NCBI RefSeq assembly: GCF_022647665.1
Contig: NZ_CP071872.1
Coordinates: 434,001-498,000, forward strand
DNA: 64,000 nucleotides
Direction of reading: 5' to 3'
Source of the DNA: Streptomyces formicae
GTDB taxonomy: Bacteria > Actinomycetota > Actinomycetes > Streptomycetales > Streptomycetaceae
Of the stretch, positions 23,555-33,120 are shown in pieces. Position 1 is the stretch's first letter; each line of letters starts with the position of its first letter. The translations under genes were made by a program, and so were the position numbers. Below the pieces are notes generated by a model that saw nothing but the letters and a program-made list of their open reading frames with translations, was not told the origin of the DNA and did no database searches.

Positions 23555-24798
23555 GCGCTTATCGTCGCAGACGCGCCCGTGTGGTCGTGAGGCCCGTCCC
23601 CGTCCAGCGCGGCCGCGGGTGCCTCCCGGAAGGGGAGCAGCAGGAGCAGGCAGAACGAGATCCATACGTACGCGTTGCTGCCCAGGAAGCCGGGCGCGCC
23701 CCCGTCGTTCCACCGCCACAGCCACACGATGCTGCTGCACAGCAGGGCATAGCTCGCCCCGGCCCAGAACAGCAGCTGCTTGCGCCGCTCCCCACCCGGA
23801 GCGGCGCGGAAGCCGGAGTCGGCGAGCACCGCGAGCGCCGGGACGAGCCAGACCAGGTGGTGCACCCAGGTGACGGGGCTGACGAGGCACGCGGCGATGC
23901 CGGTCAGTGCGAAACCGGCCAGTTCGTCGCCGGCGGCGACGGCGCGCCGGGCCCGCCAGGCCCACAGGCACAGCAGGATCAGTACGCCGATGGCCCACAC
24001 CGCGCGGCTGGGCTCGGCGGCGGGCTCGGTGAGCCGGGCGAGCAGGCCCTGCCAGGACTGGTTGGAGACGTAGGCGAGCGAACCGACGCGGTCCGTGTTC
24101 CACATCGCCTCGGTCCAGTACGTACGGGACGCCTCCTGGTCCGCCCAGGCGGCGATCACGGTGGCGGCGCCGGCGACGGAGGTGGCCACGGCGGCGGCCT
24201 TGCGCCGCCCGGTGACCAGCAGGTAGACGATGAAGATCGCCGGGGTGAGCTTGATCGCGGCGGCGAGACCGATGCCCAGTCCGGCCAGCCGGTCCAGGCG
24301 CCGCTCCCGCGCGGTGGCCGAGGTCAGCAGCCAGGCGTCGGAGAGGACGAGCGCGAGCAGCAGCAGGTTGACCTGGCCGAAGCTCGCCGTGTCCCGTACG
24401 GGCTCCAGCCAGGCGAAGAGGCAGCCGAGCACGGCGTACGCGAACCAGCGGGTCCAGCGCTCCCGGCGGATCGTCGCGTCGGCGCAGATATAGAGGATGA
24501 CGGCCGCGGCCGCGACGTTCAGCAGCTGGCTGATCGCTATCGCGCTGTACCAGCCGACCACCGCCATCGGCAGCATGACGAGCGCCGCGAAGGGCGGGTA
24601 CGTGAAGCCGTAGTGCGTGCCCGGCTTCAGGTAGTCGTAGATCCGGCCGCCGTCCGTCCAGTAGTCGACCGTGCCGTAGTACACGTGCAGGTCGAACCAG
24701 TTGCGGTGGAGCGGTACGAAGATCAGGAAGGCCGTGACCGCTGTCGCGAGCCCGGTGGCCACGGACACCCGGCCGAGGGCAGTGGTCGGTGGTCTCAC
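23428..24798 (-). CDS. GT87-type polyprenol-phosphate-mannose-dependent membrane mannosyltransferase
   Basis: 456 aa from GTG 24798, which overlaps the MptB stop (GTGA). About ten membrane segments. The first periplasmic loop has HRNWFDLHVYYGTVDYWTDGG, the D-containing loop typical of DUF2029/GT87 enzymes. Later SFGQVNLLLLALVLSD and PVTWVHHLVWLVPAL are family landmarks. In actinobacteria such enzymes add mannose to lipoglycans from polyprenyl phosphomannose. The Arg-rich tail after residue 415 overlaps the next gene and may be variable. Confidence 0.85.
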   Translation of the reverse strand: MRPPTTALGRVSVATGLATAVTAFLIFVPLHRNWFDLHVYYGTVDYWTDGGRIYDYLKPGTHYGFTYPPFAALVMLPMAVVGWYSAIAISQLLNVAAAAVILYICADATIRRERWTRWFAYAVLGCLFAWLEPVRDTASFGQVNLLLLALVLSDAWLLTSATARERRLDRLAGLGIGLAAAIKLTPAIFIVYLLVTGRRKAAAVATSVAGAATVIAAWADQEASRTYWTEAMWNTDRVGSLAYVSNQSWQGLLARLTEPAAEPSRAVWAIGVLILLCLWAWRARRAVAAGDELAGFALTGIAACLVSPVTWVHHLVWLVPALAVLADSGFRAAPGGERRKQLLFWAGASYALLCSSIVWLWRWNDGGAPGFLGSNAYVWISFCLLLLLPFREAPAAALDGDGPHDHTGASATISACAEATGATGSPSKSRPVSQQSAPPVSSTPRDSKPARSGSAG

Positions 24799-26243
24799 GC
24801 GGGGCTCCCCAGTGGTTCCGTACGGCCGCGGCCCGAGGAACCACGTGCGCTGAGCTGATAGGCGAACAACAGTACGACCACCGCGGCCGCCCCGCCGCCC
24901 ACTGCGAGCAGCAGCTGCGTCCCGTCCGGGGCGAACCCGCTGGGCAGTACGGCCAGGGCGAGCGCCCCGCTGGCCACGGCCGCGGCGCGGCGCAGCCGTA
25001 TCGAGCCGTTCGGCGCCGCGGCGGCGATCAGGAACAGGCCCCAGAGAACGTACCAAGGGCGGATCGCCGGTCCGAGGAGAGCGACTGCGGTCAGGCTCAG
25101 ACCGAGCGCGTAGACCGGGCGGCGTAGGTGGTGCCGCCGCCAGAAGGCGATCATGGCCAGCACCGTAGCCGCGATACCGGCCATGTGCCAGGCGGGAATC
25201 GCGAATTCCGCAAGGCTGCTTCCCGCGCTCGTCAGCGCCGCCCCCGTCATCCGGCCGAGTGACGAGGTCAGCGACCAGTTCTCCGGCGAGACGGGGGTGT
25301 CGAGCGCCGCTATCCAGCCGTAGCCGGTTCCGGTGACGGCGGTCGTCGCGGCCGTGGTCACCGCGGCCGTGCCGGCCACGGCGAGGGCGGCGCGCAGCCG
25401 GGGCAGCCGGCCGTTCAGCCGCCGGCCCCAGAGCAGCGCGATGGCGAGCAGACCGAGCGCGGCAGGGGCCTTCACCAGCGCGGCGAGCGTGACGAGCACG
25501 GCCCCCGCCACCGGCCAGCGGCCCAGTGCGGCGACCAGGCCGGCACCCAACAGCCCCAGCATCACCGCGTCGTTGTGGGCGCCGGCCACCAGGTGCAGCA
25601 GCAGGAGCGGGTTCAGCGCGCCGAGCCAGAGCGCGGTGCGCGGGTCGGCGCCGCAGCGCCGCGCCAGCCGCGGCAGACAGAAGACCATCAGCGCGACCCC
25701 GGCCAGCGCGACCAGCCGCATGCCGATGACGCCGGTGAGCACCTCCGTCCGCGCGAACCCGGCTATCGCCGCCGCGCAGGCCAGGAAGACCGGGCCGTAC
25801 GGGGTCGGGGTGTGCTGCCAGAGCGGCGCGACCTCGTAGGTCAGCGGGCCGCCGAGGCGGGACGGGCCGTGCGCGTACACGTCCATCTGCGCCTCGACCA
25901 TCGCGCCCTGCGCGAGATAGCTGTACACGTCACGGCTGAACAGCGGCGGCGCGACGAGCAGCGGGGCCGCCCAGAGCGCGAGCGTGAGCAGCAGGGTGCG
26001 GGGTGTCGGCGGCTCGGGTCCGCGGATCGCGCGGCCGAGCAGCGCCCAGGCCGCGATCAGCAGCACGAGCCCGAAGTACGCCCCGGCCAGCCCGAGCGCG
26101 GCCGCGCCGGAGCGCGGCGCGAGCACGTCCCGTACGGGTACGGCCCCGACGGCCACCCCGCAGGCGGCGAGCACCGCCGAGCCGACCGCTCCCAGCAGCT
26201 GGACATGGCGGGTGGCGGTGGGGACGCGGAGGATGACCGGCAT
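24795..26243 (-). CDS. mptB: Polyprenol-phosphate-mannose-dependent alpha-1,6-mannosyltransferase, MptB-like
   Basis: 482 aa with 11-13 membrane helices. The first extracytoplasmic loop has FSRDVYSYLAQGAMV with the catalytic Asp, then HTPTPYGPVF, and later LVAGAHNDAVMLGLL and PWYVLWGLFL. These match the MptA/MptB GT-C family of actinobacteria. The role is elongation of the mannan core of lipoglycan-like molecules. It is first of three coupled leftward genes acting on membrane lipids and sugars. The symbol is by family resemblance. Confidence 0.85.
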   Translation of the reverse strand: MPVILRVPTATRHVQLLGAVGSAVLAACGVAVGAVPVRDVLAPRSGAAALGLAGAYFGLVLLIAAWALLGRAIRGPEPPTPRTLLLTLALWAAPLLVAPPLFSRDVYSYLAQGAMVEAQMDVYAHGPSRLGGPLTYEVAPLWQHTPTPYGPVFLACAAAIAGFARTEVLTGVIGMRLVALAGVALMVFCLPRLARRCGADPRTALWLGALNPLLLLHLVAGAHNDAVMLGLLGAGLVAALGRWPVAGAVLVTLAALVKAPAALGLLAIALLWGRRLNGRLPRLRAALAVAGTAAVTTAATTAVTGTGYGWIAALDTPVSPENWSLTSSLGRMTGAALTSAGSSLAEFAIPAWHMAGIAATVLAMIAFWRRHHLRRPVYALGLSLTAVALLGPAIRPWYVLWGLFLIAAAAPNGSIRLRRAAAVASGALALAVLPSGFAPDGTQLLLAVGGGAAAVVVLLFAYQLSARGSSGRGRTEPLGSPA

Positions 26244-26579
26244 GCGGGCAGGCTGTCAACGGACGATGGACGGCAGCCGACGTGTACCCCACTCCGGAAC
26301 GGCCACGATGTGTCCGGCGCCTTACGGGCGGAGGGCTTCCGAGGTCGGCCGCGGGTCCGGTCGTGGTTCCGGCCGCGGGTCCGGTACGGGGCCGACGCGG
26401 TCCGGCCGGGGCCCGGCCAGGGCCCGGCGGGGGTCCGCCTGCGGTGGGGCCCGGGTGTCGTCCGGGTGTCGTCCGGGGCGCTCCAAGGGCCCGCCGCGGT
26501 GCGGGCCGGGTGCGGCGTGGTCGCGCGGCGGACGAAATGCGCGGGCGGCGCACGCCGCGTACCTGCCACAATCGGGACC
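26244..26579. other. GC-rich divergent intergenic region
   Basis: 336 bp between mptB (leftward) and the YqeY gene (rightward). It holds imperfect repeats of GGTCCGG/CGCGGGTCCGG and GTCGTCCGGGTGTCGTCCGGG. No RNA gene or ORF with convincing codon use. Confidence 0.4.
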
Positions 26580-27044
26580 ATGACCACGCTCAAGACCAAG
26601 CTGCACGAAGACCTCACCGAGGCGATCAGGGCGCGCGACGAGCTGCGCTCCTCGACGCTCCGGCTGACCCTCGCCGCGATCAGCAAGGAGGAGGTCGCGG
26701 GCAAGCAGGCACGCGAACTCTCCGATGACGAGGTGCAGAAGGTGATCGCCAAAGAGGCGAAGAAGCGCCGCGAGGCGGCCGATGCCTTCGCCCAGGGCGG
26801 CCGCGGCGAGCAGGCCGAGCGGGAGAAGGCGGAGGGCGAGATCCTCGACGCCTATCTGCCGCAGCAGCTGTCGGACGACGAGCTGAACGCGGTCGTGGCC
26901 CAGGCCGTCGAGGAGGCCCGCGCGGCGGGCGCCGAGGGCCCGCGCGCGATGGGCGCGGTCATGAAGATCGTCAACCCGAAGGTGGCGGGTCGCGCCGAGG
27001 GCGGCCGGGTCGCCGCAGCCGTGAAGAAGCTCCTCGCCGGCTGA
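26580..27044 (+). CDS. YqeY/GatB C-terminal-like domain protein
   Basis: 154 aa, ATG 26580. The protein is highly charged and helical, with KTKLHEDLTEAIRARDELR at the start, SDDEVQKVIAKEAKKRREAA in the middle and GAVMKIVNPKVAGRAEGGRV near the end, the full pattern of the YqeY family. It resembles the tail of amidotransferase subunit GatB and is thought to contact tRNA. Single gene between terminators. Confidence 0.9.
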   Translation: MTTLKTKLHEDLTEAIRARDELRSSTLRLTLAAISKEEVAGKQARELSDDEVQKVIAKEAKKRREAADAFAQGGRGEQAEREKAEGEILDAYLPQQLSDDELNAVVAQAVEEARAAGAEGPRAMGAVMKIVNPKVAGRAEGGRVAAAVKKLLAG

Positions 27045-27146
27045 GCCTGGTGCCGAGGCCGCCGTTCCGGTGAGGCTCCCGGGCCCGTAAGCCGTACCGC
27101 GAGCCTCTCGGGCCCGTGGAGCCGTACCGGCTGCGCACTACGACGA

Positions 27147-27178
27147 GTGCCGGCCACGTGAAGTCACGTGGCCGGCAC
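27147..27178. terminator. Bidirectional terminator between yqeY and PBP genes
   Basis: GTGCCGGCCACGTG (27147-27160), loop AAGT, CACGTGGCCGGCAC (27165-27178). A perfect 14-bp stem between convergent genes. Confidence 0.85.
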
Positions 27179-27217
27179 CCGTCCGTCTGCGCCCCGCCCA
27201 GTGGGGGACCCGGTGCG

Positions 27218-29482
27218 TCAGTTGCGCCCGCCCGCACCCGCGTTGGTGCCGCCGCCGTTGGTCTTGCCGCCGTCCGCGCCGCCGATGAAGCCCGGCGGGA
27301 AGGAGATGCCCGGGAAGGGCTGACCACCGTCGCCGCCGCCGTTGTCACCGCCGCGGCTGTCGCCGGGCTTGCCCTTGTCCTCGTCCTCCTCGTCCTTCTC
27401 CTTGTCGCTCGCGCCACGCGGCACGTCGACGTGGTTGAAGGAGGGCGTCTCGGAAGCCTCCAGTGCCCCGGTCATCGCGATCTTCCAGATCGGTCCCGGG
27501 AGACAGCCGCCGCAGACCTTGTCGTAGTACTGGCCACCGATGGTGATGTTGTACATCGACGCCTTCTCGCCGACGTCGTCACCGACCCACACCGCCGTGG
27601 ACAGATTGGGGGTGTAGCCGACGAACCAGGCGTCCTTGCGGTCGTTCGTCGTACCCGTCTTGCCCGCGTTGTCCCGGTCGCTGAGCCCGGCCCTGGTACC
27701 CGTACCGTCCTCGACGACGCCCTTCAGCATCTGGTTGATCGTGTCCGCGGTCCGCTCGCTCATCGCCTGCGAGCAGGACGACTTCGGCACCTGGAGGCTC
27801 TTGCCGTCCGCGGCGGTGATGGACGTGACGGCGATCGGGGTGCAGTACGTGCCGCGGTTGGCGAACGTGGCGTACGTCGCCGCCATCGAGAGCGGCGTGC
27901 TCTCCTCACCGCCGAGCGTGATCGACGGGTTCTCGCCGAGCTTGGCTCCGTCGCCCCGCTCGTAACCCATCGCCTTCGCCATCTCGACCGTCTCGCAGAG
28001 CCCGGTCATCTGCTCCAGCTTGGCGAAGTAGGTGTTGATGGACTTGCCGAGCGCGCTCGTCATGTCCCAGCTGCCGGTCTCGTCCTCCGTCTCGTTCTGC
28101 GGGTCCCAGATGCCGGAGCCGGCCGGGGAACCCGAGCAGTTGGTGAAGGAACTCATCGGGAGCTGGATCTTCGAGCCGGTGGAGAACGACTGGGCCGGGG
28201 TGATGCCCTTCTCCAGCGCAGCGGCGGCCGTGATCGGCTTGAAGGTCGACCCGACCTGGAAGCCGTACGTCGTGCCGCCCATCTTCTTCTCGACGGCGAG
28301 GTTGAGCACGGTCTCGTGCTTCTTCTGGTCCAGTCCGTAGGGGCGGGACTGACCCATCGACAGGATCTTCCCGGTGCCGGGCTCGACCTGCACCACCGAC
28401 GCCGCGACCTTGTCGTCCTTGTTGACGTGCGAGGTGGCGGCCTCGTTGGCGGCCTCCTGGGCGCGCGGGTCGAGCGTGGTCCTGATCGTCAGACCGCCCA
28501 GGTTCCACAGCTTCTGCCGCTCCTCCTCCGTCTTCCCGAATGCGGGATCGTTGAGGATGGTCTTGCGCACGTAGTCGCAGAAGAAGCCCGCGCCGTCGAC
28601 GGCCGTGATGCAGCCGTTCTTCGGCTTGCTGACCTTCAGCGTGATCGGCTTGGCCTTCGCCGCGTCGGCCTCGGCCTGTGAGACGTACTTCACGTCGGCC
28701 ATGCGCTGGAGGACGACATTGCGCCGCAGGGTCGCCTGGTGCGCGTCGTTCACCGGCTCGAAGTCGCTCGGCGACTGGACGATGCCGGCCAGCAGCGCCG
28801 ACTCCTCCAGGTTCAGGTCCTTCGCGGACTTGGAGAAGTAGCGCTTGGCCGCCGCCTCGACGCCGTACGCCTGCTGGCCGAAGAAGGTGATGTTGAGGTA
28901 GTTCTCGAGGATCTTCTTCTTCCCGAGCTCCTCCTCCACCTGGATCGCGAACTTGAGCTCGCGGACCTTGCGGCCGAGGGTCTGCTGGGTGGCCTGGGCG
29001 ACCTTGTCGGGGTCGTCGCCGGCCTCCTCGACGAAGACGTTCTTCACGTACTGCTGCGTGAGGGTGGACGCGCCCTGGGTGACGCCGCCCTCCTGCGCGT
29101 TGCGGTTGAGCGCGCGCAGCACACCCTTGAGGTCGACCGCCCCGTGCTCGTAGAAGCGCGCGTCCTCGATCGCGACGATCGCCTTCTGCATGTACGGCGA
29201 GATGTCCTTGAGCGTGACGACCGTACGGTCACGGGAGTAGACGGTGGCGATCTGACCGCCCTCGGCGTCCAGGATCGTGGTGCGCTGACTGAGCGGGGGT
29301 GTCTTGAGGTTGGCCGGGATCTCGTCGAACCCCTCGACCGTCCCCTTGGCCGCGAGCCCCAGCGCACCGGCGGCGGGCAGGGCGATACCCGCCAGCACCG
29401 CTCCGGAGAGCACGCTGACACCGAGGAACTTGGCGGCCTGCTGGGTCCCGGTCAGGCCTCCGCCCGAGCGCTTGTTTGCCAT
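27218..29482 (-). CDS. Bifunctional penicillin-binding protein (GT51 transglycosylase + transpeptidase)
   Basis: 754 aa. An N-terminal membrane helix (residues 20-45) is followed by the GT51 domain (EDARFYEHGAVD near 107, GASTLTQQYVKN near 138). The transpeptidase domain has VGSTFKPITA (active Ser in SxxK) and KTGTTNDRKDAWFVGY (KTG box). The C-terminus is an acidic then Gly-rich tail. It polymerises and cross-links peptidoglycan outside the membrane. By position it is the PBP gene that in S. coelicolor lies next to wblA. Confidence 0.93.
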   Translation of the reverse strand: MANKRSGGGLTGTQQAAKFLGVSVLSGAVLAGIALPAAGALGLAAKGTVEGFDEIPANLKTPPLSQRTTILDAEGGQIATVYSRDRTVVTLKDISPYMQKAIVAIEDARFYEHGAVDLKGVLRALNRNAQEGGVTQGASTLTQQYVKNVFVEEAGDDPDKVAQATQQTLGRKVRELKFAIQVEEELGKKKILENYLNITFFGQQAYGVEAAAKRYFSKSAKDLNLEESALLAGIVQSPSDFEPVNDAHQATLRRNVVLQRMADVKYVSQAEADAAKAKPITLKVSKPKNGCITAVDGAGFFCDYVRKTILNDPAFGKTEEERQKLWNLGGLTIRTTLDPRAQEAANEAATSHVNKDDKVAASVVQVEPGTGKILSMGQSRPYGLDQKKHETVLNLAVEKKMGGTTYGFQVGSTFKPITAAAALEKGITPAQSFSTGSKIQLPMSSFTNCSGSPAGSGIWDPQNETEDETGSWDMTSALGKSINTYFAKLEQMTGLCETVEMAKAMGYERGDGAKLGENPSITLGGEESTPLSMAATYATFANRGTYCTPIAVTSITAADGKSLQVPKSSCSQAMSERTADTINQMLKGVVEDGTGTRAGLSDRDNAGKTGTTNDRKDAWFVGYTPNLSTAVWVGDDVGEKASMYNITIGGQYYDKVCGGCLPGPIWKIAMTGALEASETPSFNHVDVPRGASDKEKDEEDEDKGKPGDSRGGDNGGGDGGQPFPGISFPPGFIGGADGGKTNGGGTNAGAGGRN

Positions 29483-30026
29483 GGGGGCAGCCTAATCCGT
29501 TGCCGACGGCCTTCCGATGGAGCGGGTGCCCCTCGGGATGTTCGGTCACCAAGCCGTGACATCCGCGGGAGCGACCGGGGGGCTGGGGCAGGTTCCGGGC
29601 GCAGCGACTCCCGGCGACTCCCGGCGACGTTCGCATTCGCCGGACACACGGCCAGGCGTTGGCCTAAGCTGCTCCCAACTGTCACGGCAGTGCCGTTGCG
29701 CATCACGTCCCCGTAGCACTTCGTAGCACTTTGCAACGCCCCGAACCACCCCCGCAACACCGCGAACCACCCCCGAGGAACTCCGAGGCGTCGACCGCTC
29801 CCGTCGCCCGGCCCAACTGATCCGAATTGTCGGATTTATTATGTATGCCCTCACCTCACTCCCCTGGGTGATCTGCCGCGTACGCATAGTCCGTTCGGGC
29901 CATTCAAGATTGGGCCCGAAGGGGGTGTTGCGCTGTGCCCACCTTCCGTAACGTCCTCAACTGGCAGCGGTGAATATGCCGCTGCCGCCGTGGGGGAGCC
30001 TCGATTCGGGAGAGGACGGCGCCGGC
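29483..30026. other. Long upstream region of wblA
   Basis: 544 bp divergent region between the PBP gene and wblA. It contains short direct repeats (GTAGCACTT twice at about 29714-29734, CGAACCACCCCCG twice at about 29742-29776). An AT-rich stretch near 29821-29850 has the palindrome TCCGA-ATTG-TCGGA followed by TTATTATGT, which could be a regulated promoter. wblA is developmentally controlled in streptomycetes and long upstream regions are usual. Confidence 0.5.
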
Positions 30027-30371
30027 ATGGGCTGGGTAACCGACTGGAGTGCGCAGGCAGCCTGCCGCACTACCGATCCGGATGAACTGTTCGTACAAGG
30101 AGCGGCGCAGAACAGGGCCAAGGCGGTGTGCACCGGATGCCCGGTGCGGACCGAGTGCCTGGCCGACGCGCTCGACAACCGTGTCGAGTTCGGCGTATGG
30201 GGTGGCATGACCGAGCGGGAGCGGCGCGCGTTGCTGCGCAGGCGTCCCACCGTCACCTCCTGGCGCCGGCTGCTCGAGACCGCGCGTACCGAGTACGAGC
30301 GGAGCGCGGGCATTCTGCCCGTGGGCCTGGACGACGACGAGACATACGAGACGTACGCGGCCGTCGGGTAA
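30027..30371 (+). CDS. wblA: WhiB-family iron-sulfur regulator WblA
   Basis: 114 aa from ATG 30027. A GTG at 29970 would add 19 residues not shared with the WblA I know. The four Cys of the [4Fe-4S] site are visible: C in QAACRTTD, then CTGCPVRTEC. They are followed by the GVWGGMTERERR motif and a basic tail. WblA controls the switch from aerial growth to sporulation and represses antibiotic production in Streptomyces. Identification rests on sequence and on the flanking PBP and ArsA genes. Confidence 0.9.
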   Translation: MGWVTDWSAQAACRTTDPDELFVQGAAQNRAKAVCTGCPVRTECLADALDNRVEFGVWGGMTERERRALLRRRPTVTSWRRLLETARTEYERSAGILPVGLDDDETYETYAAVG

Positions 30372-30528
30372 CCGGCGCTGCGGATGACCGACGCTGCCCC
30401 ACACGGCCCGGCCGGGCCGCGTGGGTGATGCGCGACGTGTATGCGCGGGCGCGTGTCTACGGGCCCTGCCCTTACTGTCGTGCTGCTGTGCGCGCCGCTG
30501 GGCCACGCGGGCTACGTGGGCTACGCGG

Positions 30529-31854
30529 TTACGCAGCTCCGGCCGGGTCACCACCGGTCGTGAGCCGGTCGCCGATGGCCCGCAGCCCCGCGAGGTCGTG
30601 CACATCGCCCGGCAGGGCGGCGACTTGGGCCACCGCCACCTCGGGGTGGAGCGCGGTGAAGCGGTCGCGCGTGCGCTGTTCGCGCGCGAGCACCTGCATC
30701 CGCTCGGCATGCAGACGGAGCAGCCCCGCGGTCAGCTGCGCGATCGGCGGCGCCGACGGAGCGGACGGGCCTGCCGACGCGTGTTCAGGGGCCGACTCCA
30801 CGGCGGGAGAGGGGTCCGTGGAGTCACGAGGACCAGCCTTCCCGGCCTCCTGATCCACAATGCCGCCTTCGTCAAGATTTTCCGCGGCGGCGAGCGCCCG
30901 CTCGGCCGACAGCCGGGCGGCGCCGCTGCCATGGACCCGGTTGAGCACGAGCCCGGCCAGCGGCATCTCCTCCGCGGCCAGCCGCTCCACGAAGTACGCC
31001 GCCTCGCGCAGCGCGTCCCGCTCCGGGGCCGCCACCACCAGGAACGCGGTGCCCGGCGCCTGCAGCAGCCGGTACGTGGCGTCCGCGCGGGTGCGGAAGC
31101 CGCCGAACATCGTGTCCATCGCGGCCACGAAGGTCTGTACGTCACGCAGCAGCTGACCGCCCAGCAGCTTCCCGAGCGTGCCGGTCATCATCGACATACC
31201 GACATTCAGGAACTTCATCCCGGCCCGGCCACCCATCTTCGCCGGAGCCATCAGCAGCTTGATGAACTTGCCGTCCAGGAACGACCCCAGCCGCTTGGGC
31301 GCGTCCAGGAAGTCCAGGGCCGAGCGGGACGGGGGAGTGTCCACGACGATGAGGTCCCATTCGTCGCGCGCCCGCAGCTGCCCCAGCTTCTCCATCGCCA
31401 TGTACTCCTGCGTGCCCGCGAAACCGGCCGACAGGGACTGGTAGAAGGGGTTGTCCAGAATGGCCCGGGCCCGCGCCGGGTCCGCGTGCGCCTCGACGAT
31501 CTCGTCGAAGGTGCGCTTCATGTCGAGCATCATGGCGTGCAGCTCGCCGTCGCCCTTGATGCCGTCGACGCGGCGCGGTGTGTTGTCGAGCAGGTCGATG
31601 CCCATCGACTGGGCCAGCCTGCGCGCCGGGTCGATGGTCAGGACGACCGCCTTGCGGCCGCGCTCCGCCGCCCGTACGCCCAGGGCGGCCGCGGTCGTCG
31701 TCTTGCCGACCCCGCCGGCGCCGCAGCACACGATGATGCGGGTGCCCGGGTCGTCGAGCAGCAGGTCGATGTCGAGCAGCGGCGTGTCCTGGAGGGCGAT
31801 GCCGTGCGAGATGCCGTGCGTGATGCCTTGCGTCGTCGCTGTGGGCGGCGTCAT
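30529..31854 (-). CDS. ArsA-family ATPase (second of a pair)
   Basis: 441 aa. Deviant Walker A CCGAGGVGKTT near residue 46, switch motif IDPARRLAQSMG, then VVDTPPSRSALDFLD. These are the marks of ArsA/Get3-type P-loop ATPases, which work as dimers. The C-terminal 100 residues include an insertion rich in Pro/Ala. No arsenite pump genes are near. Actinobacteria carry this pair next to wblA with unknown function, perhaps in membrane-protein targeting. It is preceded by degenerate tandem repeats. Confidence 0.85.
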   Translation of the reverse strand: MTPPTATTQGITHGISHGIALQDTPLLDIDLLLDDPGTRIIVCCGAGGVGKTTTAAALGVRAAERGRKAVVLTIDPARRLAQSMGIDLLDNTPRRVDGIKGDGELHAMMLDMKRTFDEIVEAHADPARARAILDNPFYQSLSAGFAGTQEYMAMEKLGQLRARDEWDLIVVDTPPSRSALDFLDAPKRLGSFLDGKFIKLLMAPAKMGGRAGMKFLNVGMSMMTGTLGKLLGGQLLRDVQTFVAAMDTMFGGFRTRADATYRLLQAPGTAFLVVAAPERDALREAAYFVERLAAEEMPLAGLVLNRVHGSGAARLSAERALAAAENLDEGGIVDQEAGKAGPRDSTDPSPAVESAPEHASAGPSAPSAPPIAQLTAGLLRLHAERMQVLAREQRTRDRFTALHPEVAVAQVAALPGDVHDLAGLRAIGDRLTTGGDPAGAA

Positions 31855-31863
31855 GCGTTGTCC

Positions 31864-31935
31864 GTTCTCCCCGGGTGCGTTCTCCCCGTGTACGTCTCCC
31901 TGTTCACGTGTCCCCGTTCACGTCTCCCCGTTCAC
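31864..31935 (-). repeat. Five degenerate 14-15-bp tandem repeats between the two ArsA genes
   Basis: Units at 31864-31878, 31879-31893, 31894-31907, 31908-31921 and 31922-31935. On the minus strand each contains a GGGGAGA-like core (GTGAACGGGGAGAC and variants). The array starts inside the last codons of the first ArsA gene and ends close to the start of the second. Confidence 0.75.
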
Positions 31936-32889
31936 GCCGAGCTTCCGCAGTTCGGTCGCCAGCTGGTACAGCCCGGCCAGATCGACCCCCTCGCTCAGCA
32001 GGGGCAGCTCGTACGTCGGCAGCTCCAGCCCGGCGAGCACGCCGCGCTGCTCGCGCTCCAGCTCGACGCGCTGCGCGTGCTCGGCGGCCTGCTCCAGCAG
32101 CGGGCCGACGAGCCGGGCCGCGCCGCTGACGCCCGCCGCGGTGAGCGACTTGGCGATGTCCTTGCGGCGGCTCGTGGTCGCCGCCGTCCGTACGGCCTCC
32201 TCGTCGAGGATGTGCGGCCGCACCATGTTGACGATCACGTTCCCGGCGGGGAGGCCGGCGGCGCGGAGCTCGTCGACGCCGTCCGCGGTCTCCTGGACCG
32301 GCATCTCCTCCAGCAGGGTCACGAAGTGCACCGCGGTCTCGGCGGACTTGAGCACCCGCATCACCGCCTGCGCCTGATTGTGTATCGGGCCGATCTTCGC
32401 CAGGCCCGCCACCTCGTCGTTGACGTTCAGGAAGCGGGTGATGCGGCCCGTGGGCGGGGCGTCCATGACGACGTAGTCGTACGCGTACGCACCCTGCTTG
32501 TCGCGGCGGCGTACGGCCTCGCAGGCCTTGCCGGTCAGCAGGACGTCACGGACGCCGGGGGCGATGGTCGTGGCGAAGTCGATGGCGCCGAGCTTCTTGA
32601 GCGCCCGGCCGGCCGAGCCGAGCTTGTAGAACATCTGGAGGTAGTCGAGGAGGGCCCGTTCGGCGTCGATGGCCAGCGCGAACACCTCGCCGCCGCCCGG
32701 GGCGACGGCGATCTTCCGCTCCTCGTACGGCAGCGCCTCCGTCTCGAAGAGCTGTGCGATGCCTTGCCTGCCCTCGACCTCGACGAGGAGCGTGCGCTTC
32801 CCCTCGGTCGCGAGGGCGAGCGCGAGTGCCGCGGCGACCGTCGTCTTACCGGTCCCGCCCTTGCCGCTGACGACCTGGAGCCTGCTCAC
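31918..32889 (-). CDS. ArsA-family ATPase (first of a pair)
   Basis: 323 aa. Walker A GKGGTGKTT at residues 9-17 and the switch VMDAPPTGRITRFLN near residue 145. Shorter than classical ArsA and with a single ATPase domain. It is likely to heterodimerise with the product of the downstream gene. Its start faces the DUF4177 gene (73 bp between). Confidence 0.85.
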   Translation of the reverse strand: MSRLQVVSGKGGTGKTTVAAALALALATEGKRTLLVEVEGRQGIAQLFETEALPYEERKIAVAPGGGEVFALAIDAERALLDYLQMFYKLGSAGRALKKLGAIDFATTIAPGVRDVLLTGKACEAVRRRDKQGAYAYDYVVMDAPPTGRITRFLNVNDEVAGLAKIGPIHNQAQAVMRVLKSAETAVHFVTLLEEMPVQETADGVDELRAAGLPAGNVIVNMVRPHILDEEAVRTAATTSRRKDIAKSLTAAGVSGAARLVGPLLEQAAEHAQRVELEREQRGVLAGLELPTYELPLLSEGVDLAGLYQLATELRKLGVNGET

Positions 32890-32961
32890 GTCTTCGAGCC
32901 TAACCAGTCGGCCCGCGGGCTACGCACGAGGCTGCCGCCGGGTGCGGATACAGTCGGCTCC

Positions 32962-33120
32962 ATGACCAAGTGGGAATACGCGACCGTGCCCCTTCTCGTG
33001 CACGCGACCAAGCAGATTCTGGACACCTGGGGCGAGGACGGCTGGGAGCTCGTCCAGGTCGTCCCCGGGCCGAACAACCCCGAGCAGCTCGTGGCCTACC
33101 TCAAGCGGGAGAAGTCGTGA
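32962..33120 (+). CDS. DUF4177-type small protein
   Basis: 52 aa. The frame matches the short conserved protein with MTKWEYATVPLL and DGWELVQV. It is translationally coupled to the RidA gene (GTGA at 33117-33120). Function unknown; conserved in Streptomyces at this place. Confidence 0.8.
   Translation: MTKWEYATVPLLVHATKQILDTWGEDGWELVQVVPGPNNPEQLVAYLKREKS

Noticed and set aside
22607..24844. 745-aa minus-strand frame as a fusion of a membrane enzyme and the phosphoesterase
   Set aside because: Upstream of ATG 23554 the frame is Arg/Pro-rich and antisense-phase to the GT87 gene, which has its own clear product; the fusion is only an open frame.
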